DNA of 64,000 bases from Rhodospirillaceae bacterium (GTDB taxonomy: Bacteria > Pseudomonadota > Alphaproteobacteria > Rhodospirillales > Rhodospirillaceae). Within the stretch, counting starts at the first letter, position 1; the number at the start of each line of letters is the position of its first letter. The notes under the pieces were generated by a model. It ran no database searches and was not told the origin of the DNA. It saw only the letters and a program-made list of their open reading frames with translations. Positions 51,553 to 60,691 of the stretch are shown piece after piece. Location of the stretch: contig JAVJSV010000004.1 in NCBI GenBank assembly GCA_040219235.1, forward strand, positions 1-64,000, read 5' to 3'. A program made the translations under genes and the position numbers.

Positions 51553-52113
51553 ATGTCTGATACGTTAAATAGCCTCCTGCCGGAATATCAGTTCTCCGAA
51601 CATCACACGACGGTTGTGCTGGGAAAACCGGATCAGGTGTTTGACGCGGTTGAGGCCATGGACCTGAGTGATTCCCGCATTGCTCGGGTACTCATGCGGT
51701 TATGGCGCATCCCGGCCAAGATGGTGTCAAACAAGGTGTCAGACCGGAACATGTCTGTGGCGGATTTTTTGCCTCTCGTGCGTACCCCGCCGACTGACCT
51801 GGCGCGCGGATTGATCGGTGGCCGCAATGCGCCCGCTGATAAAAGCACCATCGATGCTGATGTGTTTCGCGCTTTTGATGAACCAGGATGCATCAAGCTG
51901 GTCTGGGCTTTCTGGCTGACCGATCTGGGCGATGACCGGGTGAGGGTTGATACCGCAACCCGGGTGTTGTGCACCGACAACAAAACCTTGCGCGCCTTTA
52001 GAATTTACTGGCTCATCATCCGGCCCTGGTCGGGGCTGATCCGCATGCGTCTGCTGGCGTCGATTAAACGCAATACGGAAGCTGCTCACAGCCAAGCTGC
52101 GCCTAAAGCTTAA
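51553..52113 (+). CDS. Uncharacterised protein, possible SRPBCC-like fold
   Basis: 186 residues from ATG 51553 with SD AAGGATC. Segments TTVVLGKPDQVFDAVEAMDL, IKLVWAFWLTDLGDDRVRVD, TATRVLCTDNKTLRAF and RIYWLIIRPWSGLIRMRLL follow the order seen in small SRPBCC-like hypothetical proteins (start like a ligand-binding START domain, closing helix after an FRxYW motif). No catalytic residues evident. Its 3' end overlaps the convergent dehydrogenase gene by 11 bp. Confidence 0.55.
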   Translation: MSDTLNSLLPEYQFSEHHTTVVLGKPDQVFDAVEAMDLSDSRIARVLMRLWRIPAKMVSNKVSDRNMSVADFLPLVRTPPTDLARGLIGGRNAPADKSTIDADVFRAFDEPGCIKLVWAFWLTDLGDDRVRVDTATRVLCTDNKTLRAFRIYWLIIRPWSGLIRMRLLASIKRNTEAAHSQAAPKA

Positions 52114-53104
52114 TGACGACCTTGCCGATATGCGCGCCGCTATCCAGATATTTGTAGGCTTCTAACGCATCATCAAAGGCAAACACCTTGTCGATCACAG
52201 GGTCAATGCCATTCACTTCAATCGCCGCAATGCACTCTTCCAGCATGGTGCGGCTGCCCGAGGTGATGCCTTTGAGCGTCAGATTGTTGAGCAACAGCGT
52301 CCCCAGGTTTGGCTCGCCACGACCGCCCAAAGCGCCAATCAGACCAATCCGTGCATTAGGGGCGCATGCGGCCATTGATTTTCCAAGAGTCGCTGTGCCG
52401 CCGGTTTCCACCACAATATCTACGCCGCCGGTTTTGTCCTTCACTTCCTGTTCCCAGTCTGGGTTGGAGCGGTAATTGACGGTGATATCTGCGCCGAGCG
52501 CTTTCATCCGCTCCAGTTTCTCATCGCTGGACGATGTAATGACGGCCCGACAGCCAAACATTTTAGCCACTTGCAGGGCAAACACAGACACGCCACCGGT
52601 GCCCAGCATCAGGACGGTTTCGCCGGCTTTGATTTGGGAAAAGGCGTGCATGGAAGACCACACAGTGGCCCCGGTAATCGGCAGGGTCGCGCATTCTTCC
52701 GCGGTCATGTTTGAGGGGGTCTTGGCCAAGCAATGTGCTGGCACAACAATACGTTCCGCCAGCGTGCCATCCGCCGTGCTGCCCAGATCGTTGCCGAAAT
52801 AGGAGGGTTTGAACGCGCCGTCGACCCAGCCCGTAAAATGCGTGGCGCAGACCTTGTCACCCAATTTGACGTTGGTGACCCCTTCACCGACCGCGATGAC
52901 TTCACCCGCGCCGTCTCCAAGCGGAATGCGTGTTTCCGGCTTTGGGCCGCCATATCCGCCGCGCATGACCATCAGATCACGGTGGTTCAGGGCGCAGGCC
53001 TCAACGGCAACAACAGCCTCCCCATAACCCGCAACTGGATTTGGCCGCTCGACCATGCGCAGTGAGTCCAAACCCTTTTGATCGCCAATTTCCCAAGCTT
53101 TCAT
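52103..53104 (-). CDS. Zinc-independent MDR alcohol dehydrogenase/quinone reductase-like protein
   Basis: 333 residues with SD AAGGAC. GroES-like domain (VEACALNHRDLMVMRGGYGG) and Rossmann domain with LMLGTGGVSVFALQVAK. The structural-zinc Cys cluster and the catalytic-zinc Cys/His pair are absent. The C-terminus reads DSGAHIGKVVIKL. Substrate unknown. The remnant of a second, related gene lies immediately upstream on the same strand. Confidence 0.87.
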   Translation of the reverse strand: MKAWEIGDQKGLDSLRMVERPNPVAGYGEAVVAVEACALNHRDLMVMRGGYGGPKPETRIPLGDGAGEVIAVGEGVTNVKLGDKVCATHFTGWVDGAFKPSYFGNDLGSTADGTLAERIVVPAHCLAKTPSNMTAEECATLPITGATVWSSMHAFSQIKAGETVLMLGTGGVSVFALQVAKMFGCRAVITSSSDEKLERMKALGADITVNYRSNPDWEQEVKDKTGGVDIVVETGGTATLGKSMAACAPNARIGLIGALGGRGEPNLGTLLLNNLTLKGITSGSRTMLEECIAAIEVNGIDPVIDKVFAFDDALEAYKYLDSGAHIGKVVIKL

Positions 53105-53131
53105 TGTGTCGTCCTTCGATTATCTGGAGTT

Positions 53132-53215
53132 TTAAGCGTGTGTGGTGACGATCTTACCTAAATGCGCCTGACTTTCCAGGTGGGGAGACGCATCTGCCGC
53201 ATTTTCTTGGCATTG
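53132..53215 (-). pseudogene. Remnant of an MDR dehydrogenase 3' end
   Basis: Read on the minus strand, this stretch codes ENAADASPHLESQAHLGKIV followed by TTHA and a stop. It matches the C-terminal pattern of MDR quinone reductases (compare DSGAHIGKVVIKL in the intact neighbour). No start or upstream domains remain, so it looks like the tail of a tandem copy whose body was deleted. Borders are approximate. Confidence 0.55.
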
Positions 53216-53279
53216 TGTGGGGCACTCTGACGAGAACGTCCGCCGCTCGGTCAACCACAGACTCCCGATCTTTGTTTGC

Positions 53280-53313
53280 CCGGCGTACACTCATGGCCGG
53301 CGTACACTCATGG
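53280..53313. repeat. Tandem 17-bp direct repeat upstream of the esterase gene
   Basis: Two perfect head-to-tail copies of CCGGCGTACACTCATGG, 23 bp before the esterase ATG and beside the MDR remnant. It may be a footprint of the deletion or a small duplication. Confidence 0.8.
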
Positions 53314-53335
53314 TTGGTTCGCAAGGAGTAAATTC

Positions 53336-54916
53336 ATGCCCGTCAGCTTATCTGGTTTTGTCGCTGTTTTGTGCAGTGCAGTCATGCTCAATATCGCAAT
53401 ACCAGGACGAGGACATGCAGAGCCTTTAGCTTGCATGTCTCTCGTTGCGGAAGATTTCTCGCGTGTCCCTGATGCGCCGACCCAGATTACTGCAGCCCGC
53501 GAGATTGGGGCCACAGACGCGATGCCATCCTATTGCAAAATTGAGGGGTATATCGCGCCGACCATTGGCTTTGAAATCCGAGTCCCGACGGACATCTGGA
53601 ACAGCAAACTTTTGATGCAGGGCTGCGGCGGTTTTTGCGGTACCACGGCGATGATCGCCCAATGTGATGATGCTTTGGCGCGCGGGTATGCCTGCGTCTC
53701 AACCGATTTGGGGCATAAGAGCACGCCGATTGACGCCAAATGGGCGTACAACAATCCGCAGGGTGAAATCGATTTTTACTACCGCGCGACTCATGCAACT
53801 GCTCAGGCGTCTAAAGCCATTGTCACGCGGTTACGGGGTGAGCAGATTGAGCGCTCGTACTTCCGGGGATGTTCCACCGGTGGGCGCCAAGGATTGGTGT
53901 CAGCCCAGCGGTTTCCAGCTGATTTTGACGGCATTATTGCGGGAGCTCCGGCCGGAGTCAGTGCTGGGGGTGGCCTGCATCTCATTTGGAGCGCGTTGGC
54001 CAATCTGGATGCACATGGCGCGCAAATTCTGCCCGCCAGCAAAATCCCGATGCTTCATGAGGCTGTCCTCAAAGCCTGCGATGCAGATGACGGATTAAAA
54101 GATGGTTTGATTGACGATCCACGCACCTGCGGCTTTGATCCGGCATCCTTAAGGTGCAGTGGTGCAGATCGCGACAGTTGCTTAACAGCTCCTCAAGTTG
54201 AGGCTGTTCGCCGTATTTACAAAGGGGCGACCGACCCCGGCGGCACACCGCTTTACCGCGCGGTTCCAATGCCGGGCTCCGAGTTAAACTGGGTCCCCGC
54301 TTATGTGGGCGTCAACGGCCAGCCTTCAATTTACTATCACTTTGGCGGCGACTTCTTCCGTTATGTGGCCTTTGCCGAGGACCCCGGTCCTGATTGGCGG
54401 CCTGAAGACTTTGATTTTGCAATTGATCCGCCGCGTATGGGTTACAACCGCCATCTCAACAATGCCGCCAGCCCTGATCTTAGGGCTTACGTTGCGCGCG
54501 GTGGAAAACTCATCTCTTACCAAGGCTGGTCTGATCAGTCCGTGCCACCGCTAGGCGTGATCGACTACCTTGGTGACGTAGAACGCTTTATGGGTGGGCA
54601 GGAGTCTGTCTCTGAGTTCTTTAGAGTGTTCATGTTGCCAGGCGTGGCCCATTGCGTCGGCGGAGAGGGGCCAAGCCGCGTTGATGCCTTGAGCGCTTTA
54701 GAAGCCTGGGTGGAAACGGGCGAGGCTCCCGATCAGTTGATTGCCTATAAGCTGAAGGCTGACTCTGGCACCTTTGCTGCTGCGGCCCTGCCGCCATCAC
54801 CCGATAATATTGAAATGTCCCGACCTGTATATCCGTATCCGGATGTCGCACGCCATGTCACCGGCAACCCAGACGAGTGGACTAACTTTAAGCGTCTCTC
54901 GTTACCTGCAGAGTAG
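53336..54916 (+). CDS. Tannase/feruloyl esterase family hydrolase
   Basis: 526 residues from ATG 53336, after SD AAGGAG; 20 in-frame upstream codons are probably untranslated. A signal peptide ends near GHA-EP. Alpha/beta hydrolase with the tannase-specific arrangement: nucleophile in FRGCSTGGRQG, Asp in YQGWSDQSVPP and His in LPGVAHCVGG. The Cys next to Ser and to His form the family's CS-HC disulfide that ties the active site. An extra Cys-rich lid segment (TCGFDPASLRCSG) is present. Likely a secreted esterase for plant phenolic esters or similar. Confidence 0.9.
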   Translation: MPVSLSGFVAVLCSAVMLNIAIPGRGHAEPLACMSLVAEDFSRVPDAPTQITAAREIGATDAMPSYCKIEGYIAPTIGFEIRVPTDIWNSKLLMQGCGGFCGTTAMIAQCDDALARGYACVSTDLGHKSTPIDAKWAYNNPQGEIDFYYRATHATAQASKAIVTRLRGEQIERSYFRGCSTGGRQGLVSAQRFPADFDGIIAGAPAGVSAGGGLHLIWSALANLDAHGAQILPASKIPMLHEAVLKACDADDGLKDGLIDDPRTCGFDPASLRCSGADRDSCLTAPQVEAVRRIYKGATDPGGTPLYRAVPMPGSELNWVPAYVGVNGQPSIYYHFGGDFFRYVAFAEDPGPDWRPEDFDFAIDPPRMGYNRHLNNAASPDLRAYVARGGKLISYQGWSDQSVPPLGVIDYLGDVERFMGGQESVSEFFRVFMLPGVAHCVGGEGPSRVDALSALEAWVETGEAPDQLIAYKLKADSGTFAAAALPPSPDNIEMSRPVYPYPDVARHVTGNPDEWTNFKRLSLPAE

Positions 54917-54970
54917 TCTTAACTAGGGGGCAATTTGCAACCTAATTCAGCTATTACGCGTTTATGAAGT

Positions 54971-55195
54971 ATGCAAACTTGGAACACATCTGAGCGAAAA
55001 GATACTTTTCTATATGTGGGACTTTTATTGCTGGCGCTGTCGGTTGTGTTTGGCCTATTGGCAGAAAATCCCGAAGTTTCAGTGACCTTAGGTGTATTGC
55101 TGGACCTAGGGGCTATTTTTCTATCGACCCTCGGATTTTTTAGTGTAGCCGTAAATCCGGTGTGGCGGGCCTACAAGTCCCGGTCTCCCTCTTAA
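54971..55195 (+). CDS. Small two-TM membrane protein, function unknown
   Basis: 74 residues: a polar N-terminus (MQTWNTSERKDTF), two hydrophobic helices (LYVGLLLLALSVVFGLLA and LGVLLDLGAIFLSTLGFFSV) and a basic tail (WRAYKSRSPS). No family recognised and no clear SD, but the membrane-protein pattern and lack of overlap with another gene support it. Confidence 0.5.
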   Translation: MQTWNTSERKDTFLYVGLLLLALSVVFGLLAENPEVSVTLGVLLDLGAIFLSTLGFFSVAVNPVWRAYKSRSPS

Positions 55196-55534
55196 GCGCA
55201 CCCGAATAGGCTCTCAATTTTTATATAATTTTTATGGTGCCTTACAGTCGCGCGAGTGACTGCCGAAGATGGCATCTGGCGTTGAAACCCTATAGAAAAC
55301 AACGCTTTAAAAGACCATCAGAAAGCTATGAAGGTTTCTTATGAGGACGTTCGGCCACATTTTTGCCGCGCCGATGCTTACGCCTTTTTTATGTAAATAG
55401 GCCGTAATCCACATAGCGTTTTTACGGCCATTCGATGGAATCTCTTACTCGGAAAAAGACGCGGAGCAGGGAAGTGCTCAAGGATCGTACCCGGTACTTT
55501 CCGCTCCGTGTCACCACCCGATGAGGAGGCTGAG
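55196..55534. other. Intergenic region upstream of the ECF sigma factor gene
   Basis: About 340 bp. A TATAAT lies at 55224-55229 without a matching -35. No EcfG-type GGAAC...CGTT promoter was found, and no NepR-like small gene was seen. The sigma factor's SD (GAGGAGG) ends the region. Confidence 0.45.
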
Positions 55535-56038
55535 ATGGCCGCATTTGATACGGATCTTGAGACGTTGTTGCCCGATTTAACCAGGTTTGCCCGATCACTC
55601 ACGCGCTCGGAAGATGACGCATTCGATCTTGTCCAAGACTGTGTCGAGCGGGCTCTTCTTAAGAAAGAGTACTATGAGCAGGGCACCAACTTGAAATCCT
55701 GGTTGTTTACCATGATGCGCAACATCTTTATCAGTCAAAAGCGTCGTGAAACGGTAGCGCACAAATACGTTAAGCATGTCGGCAACAGTGGAGACCGTGT
55801 ACAGCGCGCCTCTCAGATGCACCATATTTTCTTATTGGAAACGATGTCTGCGATCGGCGACTTATCAGCTGCAGAGCGCGATGCCGTCGTCATGATGGGT
55901 GTTGAAGAAAATTCGCATCGTGAAGCCTCTGTCAGTGCAAGGCTCCCTGTCGGAACGATTAAATCGCGTTTGTCTCGTGGCAGAACGAACTTGAGAGCGG
56001 CGCTTGGACTTGAGGGTGCGCTGTTGGTTGCGGTCTAG
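55535..56038 (+). CDS. ECF-family RNA polymerase sigma factor
   Basis: 167 residues from ATG 55535, after GAGGAGG; nine in-frame codons upstream are less likely. Region 2 reads LPDLTRFARSLTRSEDDAFD then LVQDCVERALLKK, and WLFTMMRNIFISQKRR ends it. Region 4 reads LSAAERDAVVMMGVEENSHRE and PVGTIKSRLSRGRTNLR, the helix-turn-helix for -35. No anti-sigma gene (NepR, ChrR or zinc type) adjoins it, so its control is unknown. A strong terminator follows. Confidence 0.9.
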   Translation: MAAFDTDLETLLPDLTRFARSLTRSEDDAFDLVQDCVERALLKKEYYEQGTNLKSWLFTMMRNIFISQKRRETVAHKYVKHVGNSGDRVQRASQMHHIFLLETMSAIGDLSAAERDAVVMMGVEENSHREASVSARLPVGTIKSRLSRGRTNLRAALGLEGALLVAV

Positions 56039-56103
56039 ACATTTAATTTAGTTACCCACTGCCGGCGTCTCCCATCCCCCCCATTAGCCGCCAGTGGAAC
56101 CTT

Positions 56104-56142
56104 CTCCCCGCAGGGCTTACCCTGCGGGGAGTTTCTTTTTTT
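56104..56142 (+). terminator. Rho-independent terminator after the sigma factor gene
   Basis: Perfect 12-bp GC-rich stem CTCCCCGCAGGG with loop CTTA, then TTTCTTTTTTT. It also separates the sigma gene from the convergent kdpE. Confidence 0.93.
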
Positions 56143-56150
56143 GATCTTTG

Positions 56151-56873
56151 TTATGAGTCAGATTTGAACCGATACCCAACACCAGGCTCAGTGATAAAGA
56201 CCTTTGGGTTTGCTGGATCGGCTTCTAATTTCTGCCGTAAGTGCCCAATGTAAACGCGAAGATATTGCGTTTCTTCCACATACCCCGGTCCCCAGACTTC
56301 AGTTAAAATTTGCTGATGCGAAATGACTTTATTGGGATGCGAGATGAGTATCCGCAACAGGTTGTATTCTTTTCGCGAGAGTCGCACGGGGCTTCCGCTG
56401 AGCAAGACAAGCCGCTTACTAAGATCAACCTCTAAATTAGCGGCGCGAATTATTGGATCGTCTGCAGACTCTGATCCACCAGCTTGGCGCAGTACGACTC
56501 GCATGCGTGCCATCAATTCGGCCATGCCAAATGGTTTCGTCACATAGTCATTGGCGCCGCGATCAAGAGCATCGACTTTATCGCTCTCGTCGGAGCGAAT
56601 AGACAACACGATGATGGGAACCTGAGACCATTCTCTGATTTGAGAGATGACCTCTAAACCGTCGATATCTGGCAAGCCGAGATCAAGGATCACCAAATCT
56701 GGGCTTTCTACTGTGCAGGTCTTTAGGGCTGATTTACCGTCGCCCGCTTCCACGACGTCGTAGTCGTGCGCCCCAAGGCTCGCTTTCAGGAATCTGCGAA
56801 TTTGAGGCTCGTCATCAATGATGAGGATTTTTGCGCCGGTGTTCGCAGAGTCCAGACCAACGGTCATCATCAA
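56151..56873 (-). CDS. kdpE: KdpE-type response regulator
   Basis: 240 residues (a third in-frame Met, MTVGLDSANTG, may be the start). Receiver with ILIIDDEPQIRRFL, Asp in LVILDLGLPDIDG and Lys in YVTKPFGM. Winged-helix region with RLSRKEYNLLRILISHPNKV, QYLRVYIGHLRQKLE and PGVGYRF, close to KdpE. In KdpDE systems it activates the kdpFABC K+ pump; no kdpFABC lies in the window. It overlaps kdpD by 4 bp (ATGA). Confidence 0.9.
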   Translation of the reverse strand: MMMTVGLDSANTGAKILIIDDEPQIRRFLKASLGAHDYDVVEAGDGKSALKTCTVESPDLVILDLGLPDIDGLEVISQIREWSQVPIIVLSIRSDESDKVDALDRGANDYVTKPFGMAELMARMRVVLRQAGGSESADDPIIRAANLEVDLSKRLVLLSGSPVRLSRKEYNLLRILISHPNKVISHQQILTEVWGPGYVEETQYLRVYIGHLRQKLEADPANPKVFITEPGVGYRFKSDS

Positions 56874-58963
56874 ATACTCTCTGTTAAGTTAGCCGTATCG
56901 GCTGGCAGATGAATACGTATCGTTGTGCCCTTGTCCGGCCCATCGCTCAAGGCTTCAATAGTGCCGCCTTGGCCTTCAATAATACCTTTACAGATGGCCA
57001 ATCCTAAACCCGTGCCAGCAACTTTCCGATCACGGGCTTTGACTCGGAAAAACTTATCAAAAACAGCTCCTAAGTCGCTACTGGGGATCCCTTGACCCTC
57101 ATCTTTAACATCGATCAACACATGCTCGTTTTGGGCATAGGCTGTTACTGTGATTGTTGTATCTGGCTTGGAATATTTACAGGCGTTCTCAATCAGGTTC
57201 ATCAAAACCGTTTCCATCAATACAAAATCAATATTTATGAGAGGGAGCCGCTCCGCCACATCAACATAAAGAATGTGTTTTTCCAGGCGCCGTTGGGCGC
57301 TGTCTAACACGGTGCCAATCAGATCGTCGACATCCGCCAAACGGAAAACAGGCACCAGAGCACCAGATTCTACTCGGGTCATCTGCAGCAGATTGTTGAC
57401 AAACTTATTAAGACGCTCCGCTTCTTCGAGAATGGTGGAGAGCAATTCTTGGGTGACCTCTGGCGTGTAATTCGATCCATAGGTAATGAGACTTGAAGCA
57501 GATCCAATCACTGATGCGAGAGGGGTGCCGAAGTCATGGGAAATAGATGATAGAAGCGCAGAGCGAAGACTCTCGGTTTGGGAGATAACGCGCGCCGCTT
57601 CGAGGTCTTGGGTTTGAAGGGCCCGTTCGACCGCGACAGCTGATAGTCTGCAGACGGAATCAAACATGCGACCCGCCTTGGCATCACGAAGTATGCTGGT
57701 ATTGAAGTGCCTAAAAGCAAGAATACCGACCACACCGCGCGCGGTCATCAAGGGCTGAAAGAACGAATTTAGCACTGAGAACTTGTCAGTTCCCTGACCG
57801 CAAGATTGACTATGGGAAAAAGCCCATCGCGCGGCTTCTATTTCATCCAGGTTGAGGCTCGCATCTTCAGGATAGACCGGTTGCAGGACGGTCGGATCAG
57901 TTGCCTTGTTTGTGTAATGAGTATCGTCTAAAGACGATAAGTTGGTATCGATTAATTTAGCCTGCTTATGCGGCAGCAGAAGGTGGGTTTCGGTATCAAA
58001 CAGGGCTGCACTTTGCCGTGCGACAGCGGCATAAGTTTCTTCGGGCGTGTCTGATGTAGCGATGTCACGCGTTAACTGGAAAAGGGCACGTGCCTCACCC
58101 TCGCGTTCCCGGGCAGCTTCAGCCTGATCACGCAACCGCCCTGCCAAGTTGCTCGTTATTCCCGCCATGAGGATAAACAGAATCACGAGCAGAATATTGT
58201 CTGGTGAACTAAGGGAAAAAGAAAATGAGGGTGGGACGAAGAAGAAGTCGAAGAGGATCACACTGACCACGGAAGCAAAAAGTGCTGCCGCAAAACCGTA
58301 AGCCGTGGCGCTAAAAATAACAGCCGTCAAAAAGACGATCGATAGATTTTCCGCTGGCATGAGATTCTTAAGCCATTGGATTGAGAGCGCAGCGATGCAT
58401 ACTCCGAATAGGCTGAGAACGTATTCGTGATACCAGGGCCGATGTTGATCAAGCCTCCAGGCGAGGTTGCTTTGGGTCTCGTTTGCTTGGGAAGATTCTT
58501 GTATCGCGGTGATGCCTCTATCGTCTGCGATTGCCTTCAAACGCTTAATGACCTTCTGACTCAGGCCAATATCCCAAGGCCAACGGCGCTTTGGCCCGAA
58601 AACGATATGACTAGGCTTTTGCTGCTGCCAGTCGTTCGCAATTACTGAAACAGCATCTTTCGGTGTTGTTATGATGAGGCGGGCATCAAGTCGCGTCGCC
58701 AGTCGTTTAATTTGCTCTGCCTGAGGCGTCATCAAAGCGCTCAACCAGGGCGTCGTAGGCCCGACCAAATAGATCGTTAGTGCTGCGCCAGATTCCTTTG
58801 CCAGCCAATGCACTTCGCTGACCATACTTACGTCGTAAGCACTTGCTCCGATAATCGCAGCAAAACTTGGATGCGTCGCGTGATTGCTTTGCAATAAGTC
58901 GCTGCTGGAGGCGCGTCGATCTTTGTATGTTGTGACGATCTGATTTGAGTCAGCGCCAGACAT
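56870..58963 (-). CDS. Short KdpD-like sensor kinase lacking the N-terminal KdpD domain
   Basis: 697 residues against about 890 for full KdpD. It begins directly with the Usp-like domain (about 30-160), then the four-TM DUF4118 block (about 175-280, FDFFFVPPSFSFSLSSPDN), a GAF-like region (about 300-450), HisKA with His476 in SISHDFGTPLASVIG, and HATPase_c (NLIENACKYS, VKDEGQGIP, GTGLGLAICKG). The ATP-binding KdpD N-terminal domain with its Walker motif is absent. A different stimulus from classic KdpD is likely. Confidence 0.88.
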   Translation of the reverse strand: MSGADSNQIVTTYKDRRASSSDLLQSNHATHPSFAAIIGASAYDVSMVSEVHWLAKESGAALTIYLVGPTTPWLSALMTPQAEQIKRLATRLDARLIITTPKDAVSVIANDWQQQKPSHIVFGPKRRWPWDIGLSQKVIKRLKAIADDRGITAIQESSQANETQSNLAWRLDQHRPWYHEYVLSLFGVCIAALSIQWLKNLMPAENLSIVFLTAVIFSATAYGFAAALFASVVSVILFDFFFVPPSFSFSLSSPDNILLVILFILMAGITSNLAGRLRDQAEAAREREGEARALFQLTRDIATSDTPEETYAAVARQSAALFDTETHLLLPHKQAKLIDTNLSSLDDTHYTNKATDPTVLQPVYPEDASLNLDEIEAARWAFSHSQSCGQGTDKFSVLNSFFQPLMTARGVVGILAFRHFNTSILRDAKAGRMFDSVCRLSAVAVERALQTQDLEAARVISQTESLRSALLSSISHDFGTPLASVIGSASSLITYGSNYTPEVTQELLSTILEEAERLNKFVNNLLQMTRVESGALVPVFRLADVDDLIGTVLDSAQRRLEKHILYVDVAERLPLINIDFVLMETVLMNLIENACKYSKPDTTITVTAYAQNEHVLIDVKDEGQGIPSSDLGAVFDKFFRVKARDRKVAGTGLGLAICKGIIEGQGGTIEALSDGPDKGTTIRIHLPADTANLTESI

Positions 58964-59089
58964 GTTTAAATGTGCCTCCTTAGGTAGCTAACGATACTTG
59001 GATCTGTATAGGAGGCCATCATATTGCGGCATCTAGTGTGAAGATAGTCGATCATTAACGCACTTAATGTCCCTGTCGTTGCAGGGCAA

Positions 59090-59899
59090 CTATGACGATG
59101 TGTCCAGCGTGTTTCTTATGGCACCGAAGATCATGCCTGTCGCAAATAGGGCGGCCGCGGCCAAGACAATTGAAGGTCCTGCTGGAATGTCCCATTGGTA
59201 GGATGCGAACAAGCCTAAGACCGTTGCGACACATCCTGTAAAGATCGAGGTAAAAGCCATTTGTTCAGGTGTTTTGGAAACATGACGCGCCGTTGCCGGT
59301 GGGATAATCAGCATGGCCGTGATGAGGAGAATACCCACGACTTTCATCGAAATGGCCACCACAATCGCAATGAGAACCACGAAGGCAATTTCAATATATC
59401 GACCAGCAACGCCTTCTGCTCTGGCCATTTCTTCATTCACCGTCAGAGCAACGAGTGGGTGCCAAAGGATACCAATGATGACCGAAACGACTATAGCGCC
59501 TACCCAAGTCCACGCGACGTCAGCGACAGAGACGGCCAGGATGTCACCAAAGAGATAGGCCATCAGATCGATGCGGACACCTTGAAGAAAAGTGACCGCG
59601 ATTAGACCCGCGGCGAGTGCCGTGTGCGAGAGCAAACCCAATAGGGTATCGCTGGACCAATTCCGTCTCTGTTGCAACCAGACGAGAAGAAGCGCGACGG
59701 CAACGCCGGTTGCGACCGTGCCTAGTGTCGGCGCGGTCCCGAGAAAGAAACCAATTGCAACGCCTAAGAGTGCCGCATGTGCGAGTGTGTCTCCGAAGTA
59801 GGCCATGCGCCGCCAAACGACGAAGCAGCCTAATGGCCCAGCAGCAACGGCAACGCCCAGGCCGGCTAAGCTGGCGCGAACAAGAAAGTCATCCATCAT
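59090..59899 (-). CDS. znuB: Zinc ABC transporter permease ZnuB
   Basis: 269 residues (second Met may be the start). About eight TM segments with ZnuB/TroC family motifs GPLGCFVVWRRMAYFGDTLA with HAALLGVAIG and EEMARAEGVAGRYIEIAFV, and IPPATARHVSKTPEQM. It forms the zinc channel of ZnuABC. Starts 20 bp after znuC. Confidence 0.95.
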   Translation of the reverse strand: MMDDFLVRASLAGLGVAVAAGPLGCFVVWRRMAYFGDTLAHAALLGVAIGFFLGTAPTLGTVATGVAVALLLVWLQQRRNWSSDTLLGLLSHTALAAGLIAVTFLQGVRIDLMAYLFGDILAVSVADVAWTWVGAIVVSVIIGILWHPLVALTVNEEMARAEGVAGRYIEIAFVVLIAIVVAISMKVVGILLITAMLIIPPATARHVSKTPEQMAFTSIFTGCVATVLGLFASYQWDIPAGPSIVLAAAALFATGMIFGAIRNTLDTSS

Positions 59900-59919
59900 T
59901 CAGGCGGTCCTCATCCGTA

Positions 59920-60684
59920 TTAGTGATCATGACAGTGATGACTATGAAGGACTTCACCATCTGGCCCATGATCGTGATCGTGTTCATGGGTGTAAACCGC
60001 CAGCATATCCGCCGCACTTTGCCCAAAAAGTCTTAGAAACTCGGGATGTCGACTGACTTCTGCTGGTTGCCCTGAACAGCAGATATGATTGTTAAGACAG
60101 TAGACGCGATTGGTTGCAGACATCACAACGTTGAGGTCGTGTGACACCATGATGACGGCACAGGAAAAGCGGTCGCGTGTTTCCTGAATGAGCCTGTAAA
60201 GGTCAATGGCGCCTGCGAGATCGACATTTTGGGTAGGTTCATCAAGCACCAATAACTCCGGATCGCGCAGAATAGCGCGGGCCAACTGCACCCGCTGCAT
60301 CTCGCCACCCGATAGGACATGAATGCTTTTGTCTAAAATGTTGCCCAGCTTGACATGTTCAAGTGCAGCCCTGAGGTCGTTATCGATTTTGCGCTGCGTG
60401 AGCGTGAGGAACCGTCTCACGGTCAGGGGAAGGGTGCCGTCAATGATCAATTTCTGAGCCTGATACCCGACAATGAGACCGTCCTTGCGTGACACCTTGC
60501 CGCCATCAATACTTTCGAGGCCGAGAAGAGCCCGCACGAGCGTAGATTTTCCCGCACCATTGGGGCCAATCAGCGTCACAATTTCACCGGCCTGAATATC
60601 GAGATTCACGTCACTTAAAATGGTTTGATTGCCACGTTTGACAGTCAAGCCTCGGGCTTCGATCAGAGCGTTGGATATATCCAT
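59920..60684 (-). CDS. znuC: Zinc ABC transporter ATPase ZnuC with His-rich tail
   Basis: 254 residues. Walker A GPNGAGKST, signature LSGGEMQRVQLA, Walker B LLVLDEPTQNVD and H-loop MVSHDLNVV. The last 25 or so residues, HEHDHDHGPDGEVLHSHHCH, form a histidine-rich zinc-binding tail, often seen on ZnuC. It follows zur by 7 bp on the same strand. Confidence 0.95.
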   Translation of the reverse strand: MDISNALIEARGLTVKRGNQTILSDVNLDIQAGEIVTLIGPNGAGKSTLVRALLGLESIDGGKVSRKDGLIVGYQAQKLIIDGTLPLTVRRFLTLTQRKIDNDLRAALEHVKLGNILDKSIHVLSGGEMQRVQLARAILRDPELLVLDEPTQNVDLAGAIDLYRLIQETRDRFSCAVIMVSHDLNVVMSATNRVYCLNNHICCSGQPAEVSRHPEFLRLFGQSAADMLAVYTHEHDHDHGPDGEVLHSHHCHDH

Positions 60685-60691
60685 AAAGCGC

